From the NCBI GenBank assembly GCA_964646815.1, contig CAZYFH010000029.1, positions 1 through 48,947 of the forward strand: a stretch of DNA of 48,947 nt. Reading direction: 5' to 3'. Shown piece by piece: positions 33,431 to 42,336 of the stretch (its first letter is position 1; each line of letters begins with the position of its first letter). Below the pieces are notes generated by a model. That model was given only the letters and a program-made list of their open reading frames with translations. It ran no database searches and had not been told where the DNA came from. The position numbers were made by a program, and so were the translations under genes. Source of the stretch: CAZYFH01 sp964646815 (lineage in GTDB: Bacteria; Acidobacteriota; Vicinamibacteria; Vicinamibacterales; UBA8438).

Positions 33431-33763
33431 TCTCGTGTGGCGTCAGAAAAGCACATCTTCGAACACATTTCGTCAATCCTCGTGAAGAAGCCGAGCGACG
33501 GCGACCCGGACGGCGCCGCGGAAGTCACCCGCCAGCGTCTCGACGTGGTCGACGTCTCCGACGACCCACAAGCCGCAGAGCCGAAGAGCGTGGTCGTGGC
33601 GTTCCAATGCACCTCGTGCCGGAAGCTACTGCACGTGGAATTCTCCGTCAGCCCGTTCGAGTCCGCCGGTGGATCGAGCGACGGCATTGTCTGTCCGGGG
33701 TGCGACCACCCACTTCGGCTGCGGTTGCCGGGGCCGGTGCGCAAGGTCCTGCCCGCCGACTAA
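33209..33763 (+). CDS. Kinase-tail / zinc-ribbon fused open frame (doubtful gene)
   Basis: A 184-codon open frame from a GTG. The first 70 residues are the C-terminus of the decayed kinase propeller (FPNYNVSLDGEWFLIVTRGG, NWFAELKERAPVD), where intact relatives normally stop. Here the frame continues about 110 residues and ends in a possible zinc ribbon, FQCTSCRKLL with CPGCDHPLRLRLPG (two CxxC pairs about 33 apart). No ribosome site precedes the GTG and no ATG lies in frame. It may be a chance read-through joining the kinase relic to the remnant of a zinc-ribbon gene, or a newly fused small protein. Low confidence. Confidence 0.35.
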   Translation: MASFSIRRPCVRFEGPYASDPTGRGFPNYNVSLDGEWFLIVTRGGDSNVPALPVVQNWFAELKERAPVDRARNQSRVASEKHIFEHISSILVKKPSDGDPDGAAEVTRQRLDVVDVSDDPQAAEPKSVVVAFQCTSCRKLLHVEFSVSPFESAGGSSDGIVCPGCDHPLRLRLPGPVRKVLPAD

Positions 33764-33807
33764 ACCCCGGTCACTTGTGTTGTCCATGGAAAGCGAGGCT
33801 GTAGTCT

Positions 33808-33827
33808 CGCAGGCCTGCAGGCCTGCG
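33808..33827. repeat. Perfect 20-base palindrome
   Basis: CGCAGGCCTGCAGGCCTGCG is its own reverse complement and is flanked by GTAG on the left (33801-33804) and CTAC on the right (33828-33831). It sits between the kinase relic and the ankyrin gene end. The form resembles dispersed REP-like palindromes known in several GC-rich phyla; only one copy is in this window. Confidence 0.75.
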
Positions 33828-33977
33828 CTACGGATGCTATGCGAGAGCTCAGGTGTTAGGCGGACGTTTCCTGTGGGACGGCGGCGGTTCTTTTGGCCGG
33901 CAACACGACGTCCGCATTCCGGACCACGTGCTGGCCTCGCTCGCGGCGAGCGCAGAGGGGATGCGGGAGAAAAATTC

Positions 33978-35615
33978 CTACTCCTTGGCTTTCTCTCGCG
34001 CATACAGGACGGCGAACTCGGCTTCCATTTGCTCGTTGCGATCGCGAGCGGCTCGCGCCTGGTCCGACCGGGTCTGTAGACAGTCGAAACACACCGACCC
34101 GGGTATGGTTTCACCTTCCGTCGACAGGCCCTGCTCCGTCATGTACTTGGCCAGAAGTTCAGCCGTGTGCTTCTGGGCCTTGTAGAAATCCGAGTAGCTG
34201 AACCCGTCGGCAATGGCCCATGGAATCCACCCGTTCTCGTCGCGAGCATCGAGCGTCGCGCCTTGCTCGATGAGATAGTCGACAACGATGTTGGCCCCCC
34301 TGAATGCGGCCCCGTGGAGGGCTGTTTCCATGAGGTCGTTCACCGCATTGACGTCGTTCCCAAGCTCGACGCACATCGTCACCGCTTCGAGCACCTCTTC
34401 TTCTTGCCCGGAGAACGTCCCGCCATCCTCCCCAGGATTCCAGATGTCGAGCCCGGCGGCCACCATCAGCGGCGTCGAATTCTCGGCGCTCGGGATGTTC
34501 GGGTCGGCGCCCACCCCGACCAAATATCTCATCGCCTCGACGTCCGTGACTTTGGCTGCCAGGAAAAAGGCGGTCGCGCCGAGGCGATTGAGGCGACTTC
34601 GTTGCCCGTCCTTCATCCCATTCCGCGTCATCCGGGCGTCGACATCGACACCCTTCGCGACCATCTTCCGCATGACGTCGAGACTCTCAACGGTCCCCGC
34701 AGGAATCGGTCCCGGCGTGCCCTGACAGCAGTTCATGCGGCGTGTTCTCACCGTCTGATGGAACGCGTTCCAGCCTGCTCCGGCCAGATTGGGGTCCGCC
34801 CCCCGGTCGAGCAAGTAGTCCGCCAACGCCCAGTTGGCGTTCGCAGCCGCGACCACCAGCGCACTCTGGCCATCCGACAGCGCGTCGTTGACGTCGGCCC
34901 CCGCCTCGAGCAGGACGCGCGTGGCGTCAAGATGCCCCGCACGGACGGCGAACAAGAACGGCGTAAAACCGGTCGGCGACGCACTCGCGAACAATCCCCG
35001 ACGAGGGGCGGGGCCGTTGTCCCGTGCGGTACGCGCGTTGATCTCCCCACCGACCTCGGCGAGCACATGGATCGCCTCGGCGTGTCCCTCGGCAGCCGCC
35101 CACATGAGGGCGCTCTGGCCATGCACCTCGTCACGGGCGTTGATGTCGGCCCCGTAGCTCACCAGCACACGAATGGCATCGGCGTTGCCTGTCCGCGCAG
35201 CCGTCATCACCGCCGTTTCCCCCTCCGGTAACGTCGTGTTCGGATCAGCCCCCGCCTGCAGCAGGCGCTCGATGACTTCTGCGTTCCCATGCAGGCTCGC
35301 TAGCGACAATGGCTGGACGCCGTATCGGTTAACGACGGTCACGTCCGCCCCAGCGTCGAGCAACAGTGCGACGAGCGCCTGATCGTCCCGATACACGGCC
35401 CAGTGGAGTGCGGTCGCCCCATCGACGGCCGTCACGTTCACGTCGACGCCCTGGTCGAGCAAGGCACGCACAGCCTCCCGATCGACGTCTCGGACTGCCT
35501 CGAGAAGCGGGATGTCTGCCGCTTTAGCCGAGACGAGGGCAGGCAGGCAGACCACCGTCATCAGCAACGGGACGATTCGCCAGGCGCTTCGATATGCCAC
35601 CGTCGTGCTCCTCAT
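33978..35615 (-). CDS. Secreted ankyrin-repeat protein, trio E
   Basis: 545 residues from the ATG at 35615 with GGAGCGGAAG upstream. Signal peptide (about 1-30, ending ALVSA). About ten ankyrin repeats, with LLEAVRDVDREAVRALLDQG first and the same two loop insertions found in the trio C and D ankyrin proteins, the first near residue 210 and the second containing NCCQGTP and an Arg-rich stretch near residue 330. After the array there is a distinctive tail with a CFDC pair (GSVCFDCLQTRSDQARAARD) and a charged helix that may form a coiled coil. There is no CxxCH. Last gene of a PSCyt-DUF1552-ankyrin operon; 28 bases follow the DUF1552 stop. Confidence 0.9.
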   Translation of the reverse strand: MRSTTVAYRSAWRIVPLLMTVVCLPALVSAKAADIPLLEAVRDVDREAVRALLDQGVDVNVTAVDGATALHWAVYRDDQALVALLLDAGADVTVVNRYGVQPLSLASLHGNAEVIERLLQAGADPNTTLPEGETAVMTAARTGNADAIRVLVSYGADINARDEVHGQSALMWAAAEGHAEAIHVLAEVGGEINARTARDNGPAPRRGLFASASPTGFTPFLFAVRAGHLDATRVLLEAGADVNDALSDGQSALVVAAANANWALADYLLDRGADPNLAGAGWNAFHQTVRTRRMNCCQGTPGPIPAGTVESLDVMRKMVAKGVDVDARMTRNGMKDGQRSRLNRLGATAFFLAAKVTDVEAMRYLVGVGADPNIPSAENSTPLMVAAGLDIWNPGEDGGTFSGQEEEVLEAVTMCVELGNDVNAVNDLMETALHGAAFRGANIVVDYLIEQGATLDARDENGWIPWAIADGFSYSDFYKAQKHTAELLAKYMTEQGLSTEGETIPGSVCFDCLQTRSDQARAARDRNEQMEAEFAVLYAREKAKE

Positions 35616-35643
35616 GCTGACTTCCGCTCCAGGAAGGATCTCG

Positions 35644-36987
35644 TCACAGATCCGTCAGCCGCCCAGTGCTGTCGGACAGCGCGTCCACGTGAACGCCCAC
35701 CTTGTCGAGCACACTCAGCCCCATGTTCATGAACGGCGTGTGCATCGCGTACTTCAGGTGTCGGTTGCCCTTGAGTGTCCCGCACCCACCGCCGACGAGC
35801 GAGATCGGTAGGTCGTAGGGCGTGTGCTTGTCGCCGTCGCCCATACCCGCGCCCCACAAGAAGATGGAATGGTCCAGCAGGGTCCCATCGCCGTCTGGCG
35901 TCGACCGCATCTTCTCGAGGAACCGCGCGAACAGCGACATGTGGTACGTGTTGATCTTCGTGTACTGCGCGGTGTTGTGCTGGTCGAGCTGGTGATGCGA
36001 CACGGTGTGATGTCCCTCGGGCACGCCGATCTGAGGGTACGCGCGCCCACTGAGCTCTCGGCCCATCTGCATACAGCTCACCCGGGTGACGTCCGCTTGG
36101 AATGCCAGCACCAGAAGATCGTGCAGGATCTTGACGTGCTCATCGTAGTCGTCCGGCACACCGTCCGGCTGCTCCAAGTCAGGGAGCGGCGTCGTCGCGC
36201 TGTTGCGCTCCGCCCGCTGGATCCGTCGTTCGATCTCACGGACGGAATCGAGGTACTCCTCCACCGTCGTGCGGTCGCTGACACCCAGACGCCTCTCGAG
36301 CCGGCTGATGCTGCTGGAGACCGAATCGAGGATGCTGCGGTCGGTCTTCATCTGTGCCAAACGAGCTTCGATGCTGCCGCCATCTCCGAACAGCCGCTGA
36401 AACACCACCCGCGGGTCGCGCTCATGCGGAAGTGGGGTCGTCGCGGTTCGCCAGGAACTCGAGTTCAGATACGCACAGCTGTAGCCATTCTCGCAGTTGC
36501 CGACTTGGAAGCTGGAATCGATGGTCAGCTCGAGTGACCGCAGTGACGTGTCTGCGCCGAGCCTGTCGGCCGCATACTGATCCAGGGTTTTTCCCGCCTT
36601 GAGGTCGGCACCCTCAGTGCGGCGCGGCAGCACTCCGCTGAGCCAGCCGCCGTGAGCACGCGTGTGGACCCCACCGCCTTCATTCGGGCTCACCACACCG
36701 CTGTTGCTCAGACCGCTCAGGACGGTCAACTGGTCGCGGAAGGGCGCGAGTGGAGTCAAGGTCGGCGTTAGCTCGAAGTTCGCCCCCCCGGCCCCCTTCG
36801 GATGAAAGCTCGGCAAGAACATGCCGTTCGGGACATAAAAGAACCCCAACCGCGGGACGGGGCTCGCGGCCGTCTGCGCAGCAGCCGTGAGCGCCGGCGC
36901 CATGGCATCGAGAAACGGCAGTGCCACAGTGGCCCCAAGCCCACGAAGAATGGTCCGTCTTGGCAAGTGTGTCTTCGTGACGATCAT
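35644..36987 (-). CDS. HXXSHH (DUF1552) protein, Tat-exported, trio E
   Basis: 447 residues from the ATG at 36987, which has GAGAGGA upstream; in-frame starts up to 37032 overlap the PSCyt gene. The twin-arginine signal reads RRTILRGLG. The family motif is intact: HTVSHH within EGHHTVSHHQLDQHN. Other shared blocks are FFYVPNGMF, NPRVVFQRLFGDGG-like (DPRVVFQRLFGDGG here) and STPDGDGTLLDHSIFLWGAG. A conserved NCENGYSCAYLN carries two cysteines seen in all three copies (CDQGYSCAY, CDGGYSCTY), probably a disulfide. Middle gene of trio E. Reaction unknown. Confidence 0.92.
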   Translation of the reverse strand: MIVTKTHLPRRTILRGLGATVALPFLDAMAPALTAAAQTAASPVPRLGFFYVPNGMFLPSFHPKGAGGANFELTPTLTPLAPFRDQLTVLSGLSNSGVVSPNEGGGVHTRAHGGWLSGVLPRRTEGADLKAGKTLDQYAADRLGADTSLRSLELTIDSSFQVGNCENGYSCAYLNSSSWRTATTPLPHERDPRVVFQRLFGDGGSIEARLAQMKTDRSILDSVSSSISRLERRLGVSDRTTVEEYLDSVREIERRIQRAERNSATTPLPDLEQPDGVPDDYDEHVKILHDLLVLAFQADVTRVSCMQMGRELSGRAYPQIGVPEGHHTVSHHQLDQHNTAQYTKINTYHMSLFARFLEKMRSTPDGDGTLLDHSIFLWGAGMGDGDKHTPYDLPISLVGGGCGTLKGNRHLKYAMHTPFMNMGLSVLDKVGVHVDALSDSTGRLTDL

Positions 36988-37012
36988 GATTGTCCTCTCT
37001 CGCATACGACGG

Positions 37013-39460
37013 TCACGGAGCCGCGGACTCAACGTCGGTGGCGTGAGCGCTTCTCCGATGCAGGAACGGATAACTCTGCACGATGCCGCGCACGATCGCG
37101 TGCGACGAGTACTCGGTCGCCGCGGCGTTCCTCACGATCGCCCGCAAGGCCGGCATGTCGTAGTACTCGGCGCCTCGACCCAGGGCGTAGATGAGCAACT
37201 TCTCGGTCACGGTCATCACGAACCGCTCTGGACGCTGCACGAGTGCGCTGGTGAGATCGACAACACCGTCGAACGGCGTGCCGTCAGGGAGCGCGCCGGA
37301 GGCGTCGATCACATTGAACGATTCGTCGACGGTGCGCCACCGGCCGACCGCATCGAAGTTCTCGAGTGCAAAGCCAGCCGGGTCGATCACATTGTGGCAG
37401 CTGGCGCACACGGGATTCGCCCGATGCTGCGACATCCGCTCCCGCAACGTGGCCACCTTTTGTTGGGTCCGCTTGTCATCAAGTGCCGGAATGTTCGGCG
37501 GCGGATCCGGCGGGGGCGTCCCTAGGACGTTATCCAAAATCCACTTTCCGCGATTGACCGGCGAGGTCCGGATCGCGTGGGACGTGATCGTCAAGACGCT
37601 TCCATGCCCCAGGAGCCCGCGGCGCGGGCTCTCCGCGGGTAGGGTCACGCGCCGAAACTGACTGCCCCTTACCTTCGGGAGGTCGTAGTGCCGGGCCAGC
37701 CGCTCGTTCAGATAGGTATAGTCGGCCGTCAGAATCTCGACCAGGCTGCGGTCCTCGCGAATGATGCTGTCAATGAAGAGCTCGGTCTCACGAAGCATGG
37801 CCTGGCGGAGCGATTCGTCGAACACGAGCGAGTAGGGATCGCCCGGTCGCACGACCGTTTCCAGGTTCCGCAGCTGTAGCCACTGGCCGGCGAAGTTGTC
37901 AGTCAAGGCACCCGACCGGGGGTCGGCCAGCATCCGCGTCACCTGACGATCCAGCTCTTCTGGATCGGTCAAGCGCCCGTCTTCCGCGACGACGAGCAGT
38001 TCCTCGTCAGGGATGCTGCTCCAGAGAAAGAATGACAGGCGAGACGCCAGCGCCAGATTGCTCAGCTGATACACGCCCGAGGCTGAGGCGCTCGCCGCGG
38101 CGTCGCGGCCGTCAGATTCGATCCGGTAGAGGAACTCTGGACTGACCAGGAGCCGCCGGAGCGCCAGCTCGACTCCGTCATCGAAGCTACCGCCATCCGC
38201 CCGACTCGCCTGGTAGAAATCGAGCAACAGGTCAACGTCTTCGTCGAGGACGTATCCTCGGTAGGCTCGCCGCGCCAACCTCGCCACGATCGTTCTCGCG
38301 CACGGCTCTTCCTCGACCGCGGTCGCGGGCCGGCAGACGAACACCCGCTGGCGGCTCGGCGTGTCACCCGAACCCACCGCGTCGTACGGCCCGGCGATCG
38401 CCACGCTCGTGACCGTCGGCATCCGCCCACCCAATCCAGGATTCCCCGAGATGCGCGGGTTTTCGAACACCTCCCGGACCTGCTCGACCAGCGGCGTCGG
38501 CTTCTTGTAGAACGTCACGCCAACAGCGCGAGGACCGGCACCGACCGGAACACGGACCTCGTACTTACCGTCGGTGGCATAGACGACCGCGGTCGTGTTC
38601 GTTTGGATTCGTGCGGCCGGCTCCGGCTCAGATTCCGGCTCTGGCTGCGGGAGCGTAAACAGCTGAATTTGCTCGCCGTCTACGGTCAGCTCCAAATGAT
38701 GCGGCTCTTGCAGGTTTCTATCTCCCGCGACTTCCAGGCTGAAGACGTACTCGGCATCCTGCGGAAAGTGATGCTCGACCAGCAGCCCGCCACGCGTGCC
38801 GAACGGCAACTCCTCGCGCTGCTGCTGCTGCTGCATGTCCTGTGCGATCCGGTAGATGGCCGAGTCGACCGCGGGCGGGGGACTTCCGACGGCCATCCGG
38901 CTAATCATCCGAGCCGCAGAGAGATAGCGCTCCATCAGCGACTGCGACATCCTGAGGACGCCGGCGATGTTGTCGAAGCCGTAGCTGGCATCGTCGGCCG
39001 GAAGGAAATCGACGATCTCGAGGTCGAGAGCCAGCAGGTCGCGGATGGCGTTCTGATACTCGGCTCGGTTGAGTCGATGGAAGGTCTCCGTGCGGCCCGG
39101 GTCCCGCGCTGAAGCCCAGGCGCCGTCGAGCTCGGTCTCGAGCCATGTCGCGAACCGGTCCATCGTCGAGTCGTCGGGGCGAGGTCGACCAACGGGTGGC
39201 ATGATGCCACCACGGACCTTGCGGACGACCTTCTCCAAGACCTCCGCATAATCGCCGGCGTTGGCGATATCGAGCGCCTCGAGTGACAGCCCGCCGGTCT
39301 TGAGCCGCTCGCTATGACAGGTGATGCAGTATCGGCTGAGCAGCGCCTGTGCGGACGCCGGTTCGACCGGCTGTTGCTGCCCTGCAACCGCAGGATCGCT
39401 CGCAAGGAGCGCGGTGGTTGCCAGGAGACTGACAACCGGTAACAGCCGACCCGTGCGCAT
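37013..39460 (-). CDS. PSCyt/DUF1592-family di-heme-type protein, trio E
   Basis: 815 residues from the ATG at 39460 with GGAGGAT upstream; an in-frame ATG at 39493 adds an unlikely leader. Signal peptide (ending AVAG), then CITCH at 45-49, DUF1587 (HRLNRAEYQNAIRDLLALD), a beta region with a Glu/Pro-rich loop (PQPEPESEPEP), DUF1595 (RRAYRGYVLDED), DUF1592 (SRLSFFLWSSIPDEELL, NFAGQWLQLRNL), DUF1588 with CASCH at 685-689 and DPAGFALENFDAVGRWR, and DUF1585 (KLLIYALGRGAEYYD). In DUF1595 the usual RRP is RGY. Heads trio E; 25 bases separate its stop from the DUF1552 start. Confidence 0.92.
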   Translation of the reverse strand: MRTGRLLPVVSLLATTALLASDPAVAGQQQPVEPASAQALLSRYCITCHSERLKTGGLSLEALDIANAGDYAEVLEKVVRKVRGGIMPPVGRPRPDDSTMDRFATWLETELDGAWASARDPGRTETFHRLNRAEYQNAIRDLLALDLEIVDFLPADDASYGFDNIAGVLRMSQSLMERYLSAARMISRMAVGSPPPAVDSAIYRIAQDMQQQQQREELPFGTRGGLLVEHHFPQDAEYVFSLEVAGDRNLQEPHHLELTVDGEQIQLFTLPQPEPESEPEPAARIQTNTTAVVYATDGKYEVRVPVGAGPRAVGVTFYKKPTPLVEQVREVFENPRISGNPGLGGRMPTVTSVAIAGPYDAVGSGDTPSRQRVFVCRPATAVEEEPCARTIVARLARRAYRGYVLDEDVDLLLDFYQASRADGGSFDDGVELALRRLLVSPEFLYRIESDGRDAAASASASGVYQLSNLALASRLSFFLWSSIPDEELLVVAEDGRLTDPEELDRQVTRMLADPRSGALTDNFAGQWLQLRNLETVVRPGDPYSLVFDESLRQAMLRETELFIDSIIREDRSLVEILTADYTYLNERLARHYDLPKVRGSQFRRVTLPAESPRRGLLGHGSVLTITSHAIRTSPVNRGKWILDNVLGTPPPDPPPNIPALDDKRTQQKVATLRERMSQHRANPVCASCHNVIDPAGFALENFDAVGRWRTVDESFNVIDASGALPDGTPFDGVVDLTSALVQRPERFVMTVTEKLLIYALGRGAEYYDMPALRAIVRNAAATEYSSHAIVRGIVQSYPFLHRRSAHATDVESAAP

Positions 39461-39617
39461 GTGCCGATCCTCCACCTTGCCGAATATCCTCATAAATATC
39501 CCCCAATCCTACCCCGTCCAGACCGCCGGGGGATAAGATTCTCGGATCTGCACCAGGGGCGGTTCCGACCCGAGATTCGGCCCTGGAATCCTCGTTCTCC
39601 AATACGCTTGGCCTACC

Positions 39618-40495
39618 ATGTCCGGTGCCGACACGTCGCCTATCGTCGCCGTCGACGGCCTGACGTTCACGTATCGGGCCGCCAGCACACCCGCCGTGCG
39701 CGACCTCTCCTTCCGCGTTGCCCCGGGCGAGATCCTCGGCTTCCTCGGCCCGAGTGCGCCGGCAAGTCGACGACCCAGAACGTCCTGATCGGCCTGCTGA
39801 CGGGGTACGGCGGCACCGTCTCCGTGTTCGGCGAAGACCTCCGAACGTGGGGCGCGGACTACTACGAACGAGTTAGCGTGTCGTTCGAGCTGCCAAACCA
39901 CTATCTGAAGCTGACAGGCCTGGAAAATCTCTCCTATTTCCGGTCCCTCTACAGCGACGAAACCCAGCCGCCCGACGCGCTCCTCGACCTCGTCGGCCTG
40001 CAGGACGACGGCGAACGACTGGTCTCGCAGTATTCGAAAGGCATGAAGACCCGGCTGGGCGTCGCACGCGCGTTGCTCAACAACCCTGACCTGATTTTCA
40101 TGGACGAGCCGACGGCGGGGCTCGATCCCGTGAACGCGCGCCGAATCAAGGACCTCATTCAGACACAGAAGCAAGATGGGCGGACCGTCTTCCTCACGAC
40201 GCACGACATGACCGTCACCGACGAGCTGTGCGATCGCGTGGCGTTCATCGTGGACGGCGAGATTCGATTGATCGAGTCGCCGCGCGATCTGAAGCTCGCT
40301 CACGGCGAGCGGACCGTCCAGGTCGAATACGGGAGCGATGGCCACACCGAGCGCCGGGAGTTTCCCCTGGTCGGCCTCGGGGAGCGTGCCGAGTTTCTCG
40401 ACCTGCTCCGCGGCGGCGCGATCCAGACGCTCCACACGCAGGAGGCAACGCTGGAGGACGTCTTCATCCGGGTGACGGGGCGGGAGCTGACGTGA
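39618..40495 (+). pseudogene. ABC transporter ATPase, frameshifted in the Walker A motif as read
   Basis: From the ATG at 39618 the frame reads VDGLTFTYRAASTPAVRDLS and GEILGFLGPS, then shifts at about 39756. Adding one G there restores GPSGAGKSTTQN and gives a continuous 292-residue ATPase to 40495. The rest is intact: signature region QYSKGMKTRLGVARALL, Walker B LIFMDEPTAGLDP and H-loop TTHDM, then the C-terminal tail common to ABC-2 exporters. A start at 39461 in the downstream frame yields nonsense N-terminal residues. Either a sequencing or assembly error or a real loss of function. It is followed by two permease genes with a one-base gap and a seven-base overlap. Confidence 0.88.
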
Positions 40496-40496
40496 G

Positions 40497-41207
40497 ATGA
40501 CGCGGCTGCTGGCGACGGTTCAGCTCGACGCGCGGCTGCAGTTGCGCAACGGGTTCTATTACGCGGTTGCCTTCTTCCTCGCGTGCTGGTTCGTCGTGCT
40601 CACGCAGTTACCGGGTGTGGACTGGGGGTTCGTCCTGCCGGCGGTAATCCTCGGCAACCTCTCCATGGTCAGCTTCTACTTCGTCTCGGGTCTGGTGCTG
40701 CTCGAGAAGGGCGAGGGCACGCTCCACGCGCAGGTCGTCACGCCGCTAGGCGATAGGGTGTACCTGGCGTCCAAGATCGTCACGCTGGCCGCGCTCTCGC
40801 TGGTCGAGCACCTCGTGATCGTCGGCTCGGCGTACGGGCGTGGTGCCGACCCCTTCGCGCTGGTCGCCGGTGTCTTGCTGGCGTCCGTGCTCTACTCGCT
40901 CTGTGGCTTCGTCTCGGTAGCACGGTACGACTCGATTAACGAGTATCTGTTGCCTTCCGTGTTCTACGTCGCCGCGCCCCAACTTCCGCTACTCCACCAT
41001 CTCGGGATTTGGGACAGCTGGTTGCTATATCTGCATCCGATACAGGCGCCGCTCGTTCTCATCCGCGCCGCCTTCGAGCCGACATCGGTGTGGGAGTGGG
41101 TCTACGGATTGGCGTACTCCGGTCTCGCCGTTGGCGTGCTGTTCCGGTGGAGTCAGCGGGCGTTCGGTCGCTTCATCATCGCCGGCGAGGGAGCGCGGTC
41201 ATGCTGA
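40497..41207 (+). CDS. ABC-2-type exporter permease 1
   Basis: 236 residues, starting one base after the ATPase stop. It is very hydrophobic with about six membrane segments (FYYAVAFFLACWFVVL, FVLPAVILGNLSMVSFYFVSG, a central LVEHLVIVGSAYG-like helix, VAGVLLASVLYSLCGFVS and two C-terminal helices). The cytoplasmic LEKGEGTLHAQVVTPLGDR loop is typical of ABC-2 permeases. The two-permease layout recalls the mycobacterial Rv2686c-Rv2688c drug-export system, but the substrate here is unknown. Its last seven bases overlap the next gene's start. Confidence 0.87.
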   Translation: MTRLLATVQLDARLQLRNGFYYAVAFFLACWFVVLTQLPGVDWGFVLPAVILGNLSMVSFYFVSGLVLLEKGEGTLHAQVVTPLGDRVYLASKIVTLAALSLVEHLVIVGSAYGRGADPFALVAGVLLASVLYSLCGFVSVARYDSINEYLLPSVFYVAAPQLPLLHHLGIWDSWLLYLHPIQAPLVLIRAAFEPTSVWEWVYGLAYSGLAVGVLFRWSQRAFGRFIIAGEGARSC

Positions 41208-41942
41208 CCGTCACCCACGTGCTCCGGTCGCTCGGCCCGATGGACATCAAGAGCGTGCAGCGCGACGCGATGCTGAAGTGGCTCGCCCTCTACGTCGGGG
41301 TCCTCGCCATGCTGGCGGGCTGGGGTCTCCCCCCCCCTCGCCGCCTGGAGCGAAGAGCGGTTTGATTTCGACCTGACCGCCTACTACGCGCTGATTATGA
41401 GCTTCCTCGCCATGGCGGTGCCCGCGATCACGGGTGGCGTGGTCGGCTTTCTCCTGCTCGACCAGCGCGATGACCGCACGCTGACCGCCCTCCGCGTCAC
41501 GCCGCTGACCTTGGACGGCTGCCTCATCTACAGGACGACGGTCCCGACGCTGGTGAGTGCGGTCCTGGTCGTACTGTTCGTCCCGGTCGCCGGCGTCGTC
41601 CCGCTGGAGATAGGCGACGTACTGCTCATCGCCCTCCTGGCAGCACCGCAGGCGCCACTCTATGCGCTCTTCCTCGACGCGTTCGCCGCCAACAAGGTGC
41701 AGGGCTTCGCACTCGGGAAAGCCATGGGCGTCATGATGTGGCCACCGATGTTCGCTTACTTCGCGCCGGCCGAATGGCAGTGGGCCTTCGGTCTGGTGCC
41801 CACGTACTGGCCCGTGAAGATCTTCTGGATGGTGGACGCGGGCGACGCCGGCGTCTGGCTCGTCGCCGTTATCGGTATCGCCTATCAGGCGCTCGTCCTG
41901 GCGCTCCTGCTGCGGCGTTTCAATCGAGTCGTAACTCGGTAG
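41201..41942 (+). pseudogene. ABC-2-type exporter permease 2, frameshifted at a poly-C tract as read
   Basis: The ATG at 41201 overlaps the previous stop. The first 42 residues (MLTVTHVLRSLGPMDIKSVQ, LALYVGVLAMLAGWGLPP) are in one frame. After nine Cs at 41329-41337 the family sequence continues in another frame (LAAWSEERFDFDLTAYYAL, then FLAMAVPAITGGVVGFLLL) to a stop at 41942. One base fewer in the tract gives an intact protein of about 246 residues with six helices. The downstream portion by itself, starting at 41397, would be a truncated permease. The cause may be a sequencing error or real slippage of the C tract. Confidence 0.85.
41329..41337 (+). repeat. Nine-C homopolymer inside the permease gene
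   Basis: A run of nine C bases lies exactly where the reading frame of permease 2 breaks. It is the tract whose length decides between intact and truncated product. Confidence 0.85.
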
Positions 41943-41991
41943 CACAGTCCCCGGACTACGGTGTTGACGATGTGTCCGGCCGTTCAATCAG

Positions 41992-42336
41992 TCATTCCGG
42001 ATCCACGAGCACCGCGATCCGCGCTGTGACTTCAGCGACCGTGCCCGCTGACGCGCGATCGAAACGGACCGCATGGCGGGCACGCCAGTCCATGCTCTTG
42101 ATCTGATCCGAGAGAATTGCGCCTTGGGCCTTGCCTCCCTCTGGAAGGATCACCTCGAACGGATAGCCCTTCACCCGACTCGTCAGCGGGCAGAACAGCG
42201 CGAGACCGACCCGGCGGTTGTACGCCCGTGGTGAGATGACGAACGCCGGGCACCGTCCAGCCTGTTCCTGGCCGGCCTGTGGGTCGAATTGCAGCCAGAC
42301 AATGTCGCCGCGCTCCGGTACGTACCTCTTGGCCAC
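41992..42336 (-). CDS. mazF: MazF/PemK-type endoribonuclease toxin
   Basis: 114 residues. Starts at a GTG at 42336 that shares a G with the antitoxin's TAG, so the two are translationally coupled. Family blocks are clear: GDIVWLQFDPQAGQEQAGRC, PAFVISPRAYN, LFCPLTSRVKGYPFEV and the C-terminal AILSDQIKSMDWRAR, where Arg and Ser/Thr residues of the RNA cleavage site lie. MazF/ChpB toxins cut single-stranded mRNA at short motifs and are blocked by the partner MazE. All expected conserved segments are present, so it is probably active. It lies between the damaged ABC operon and the metallophosphatase gene, an isolated two-gene module. Confidence 0.93.
   Translation of the reverse strand: MAKRYVPERGDIVWLQFDPQAGQEQAGRCPAFVISPRAYNRRVGLALFCPLTSRVKGYPFEVILPEGGKAQGAILSDQIKSMDWRARHAVRFDRASAGTVAEVTARIAVLVDPE

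Noticed and set aside
34167..35231. 354-codon open frame antisense to the trio E ankyrin gene
   Set aside because: Follows the periodicity of the ankyrin repeats on the other strand and has no own signature.
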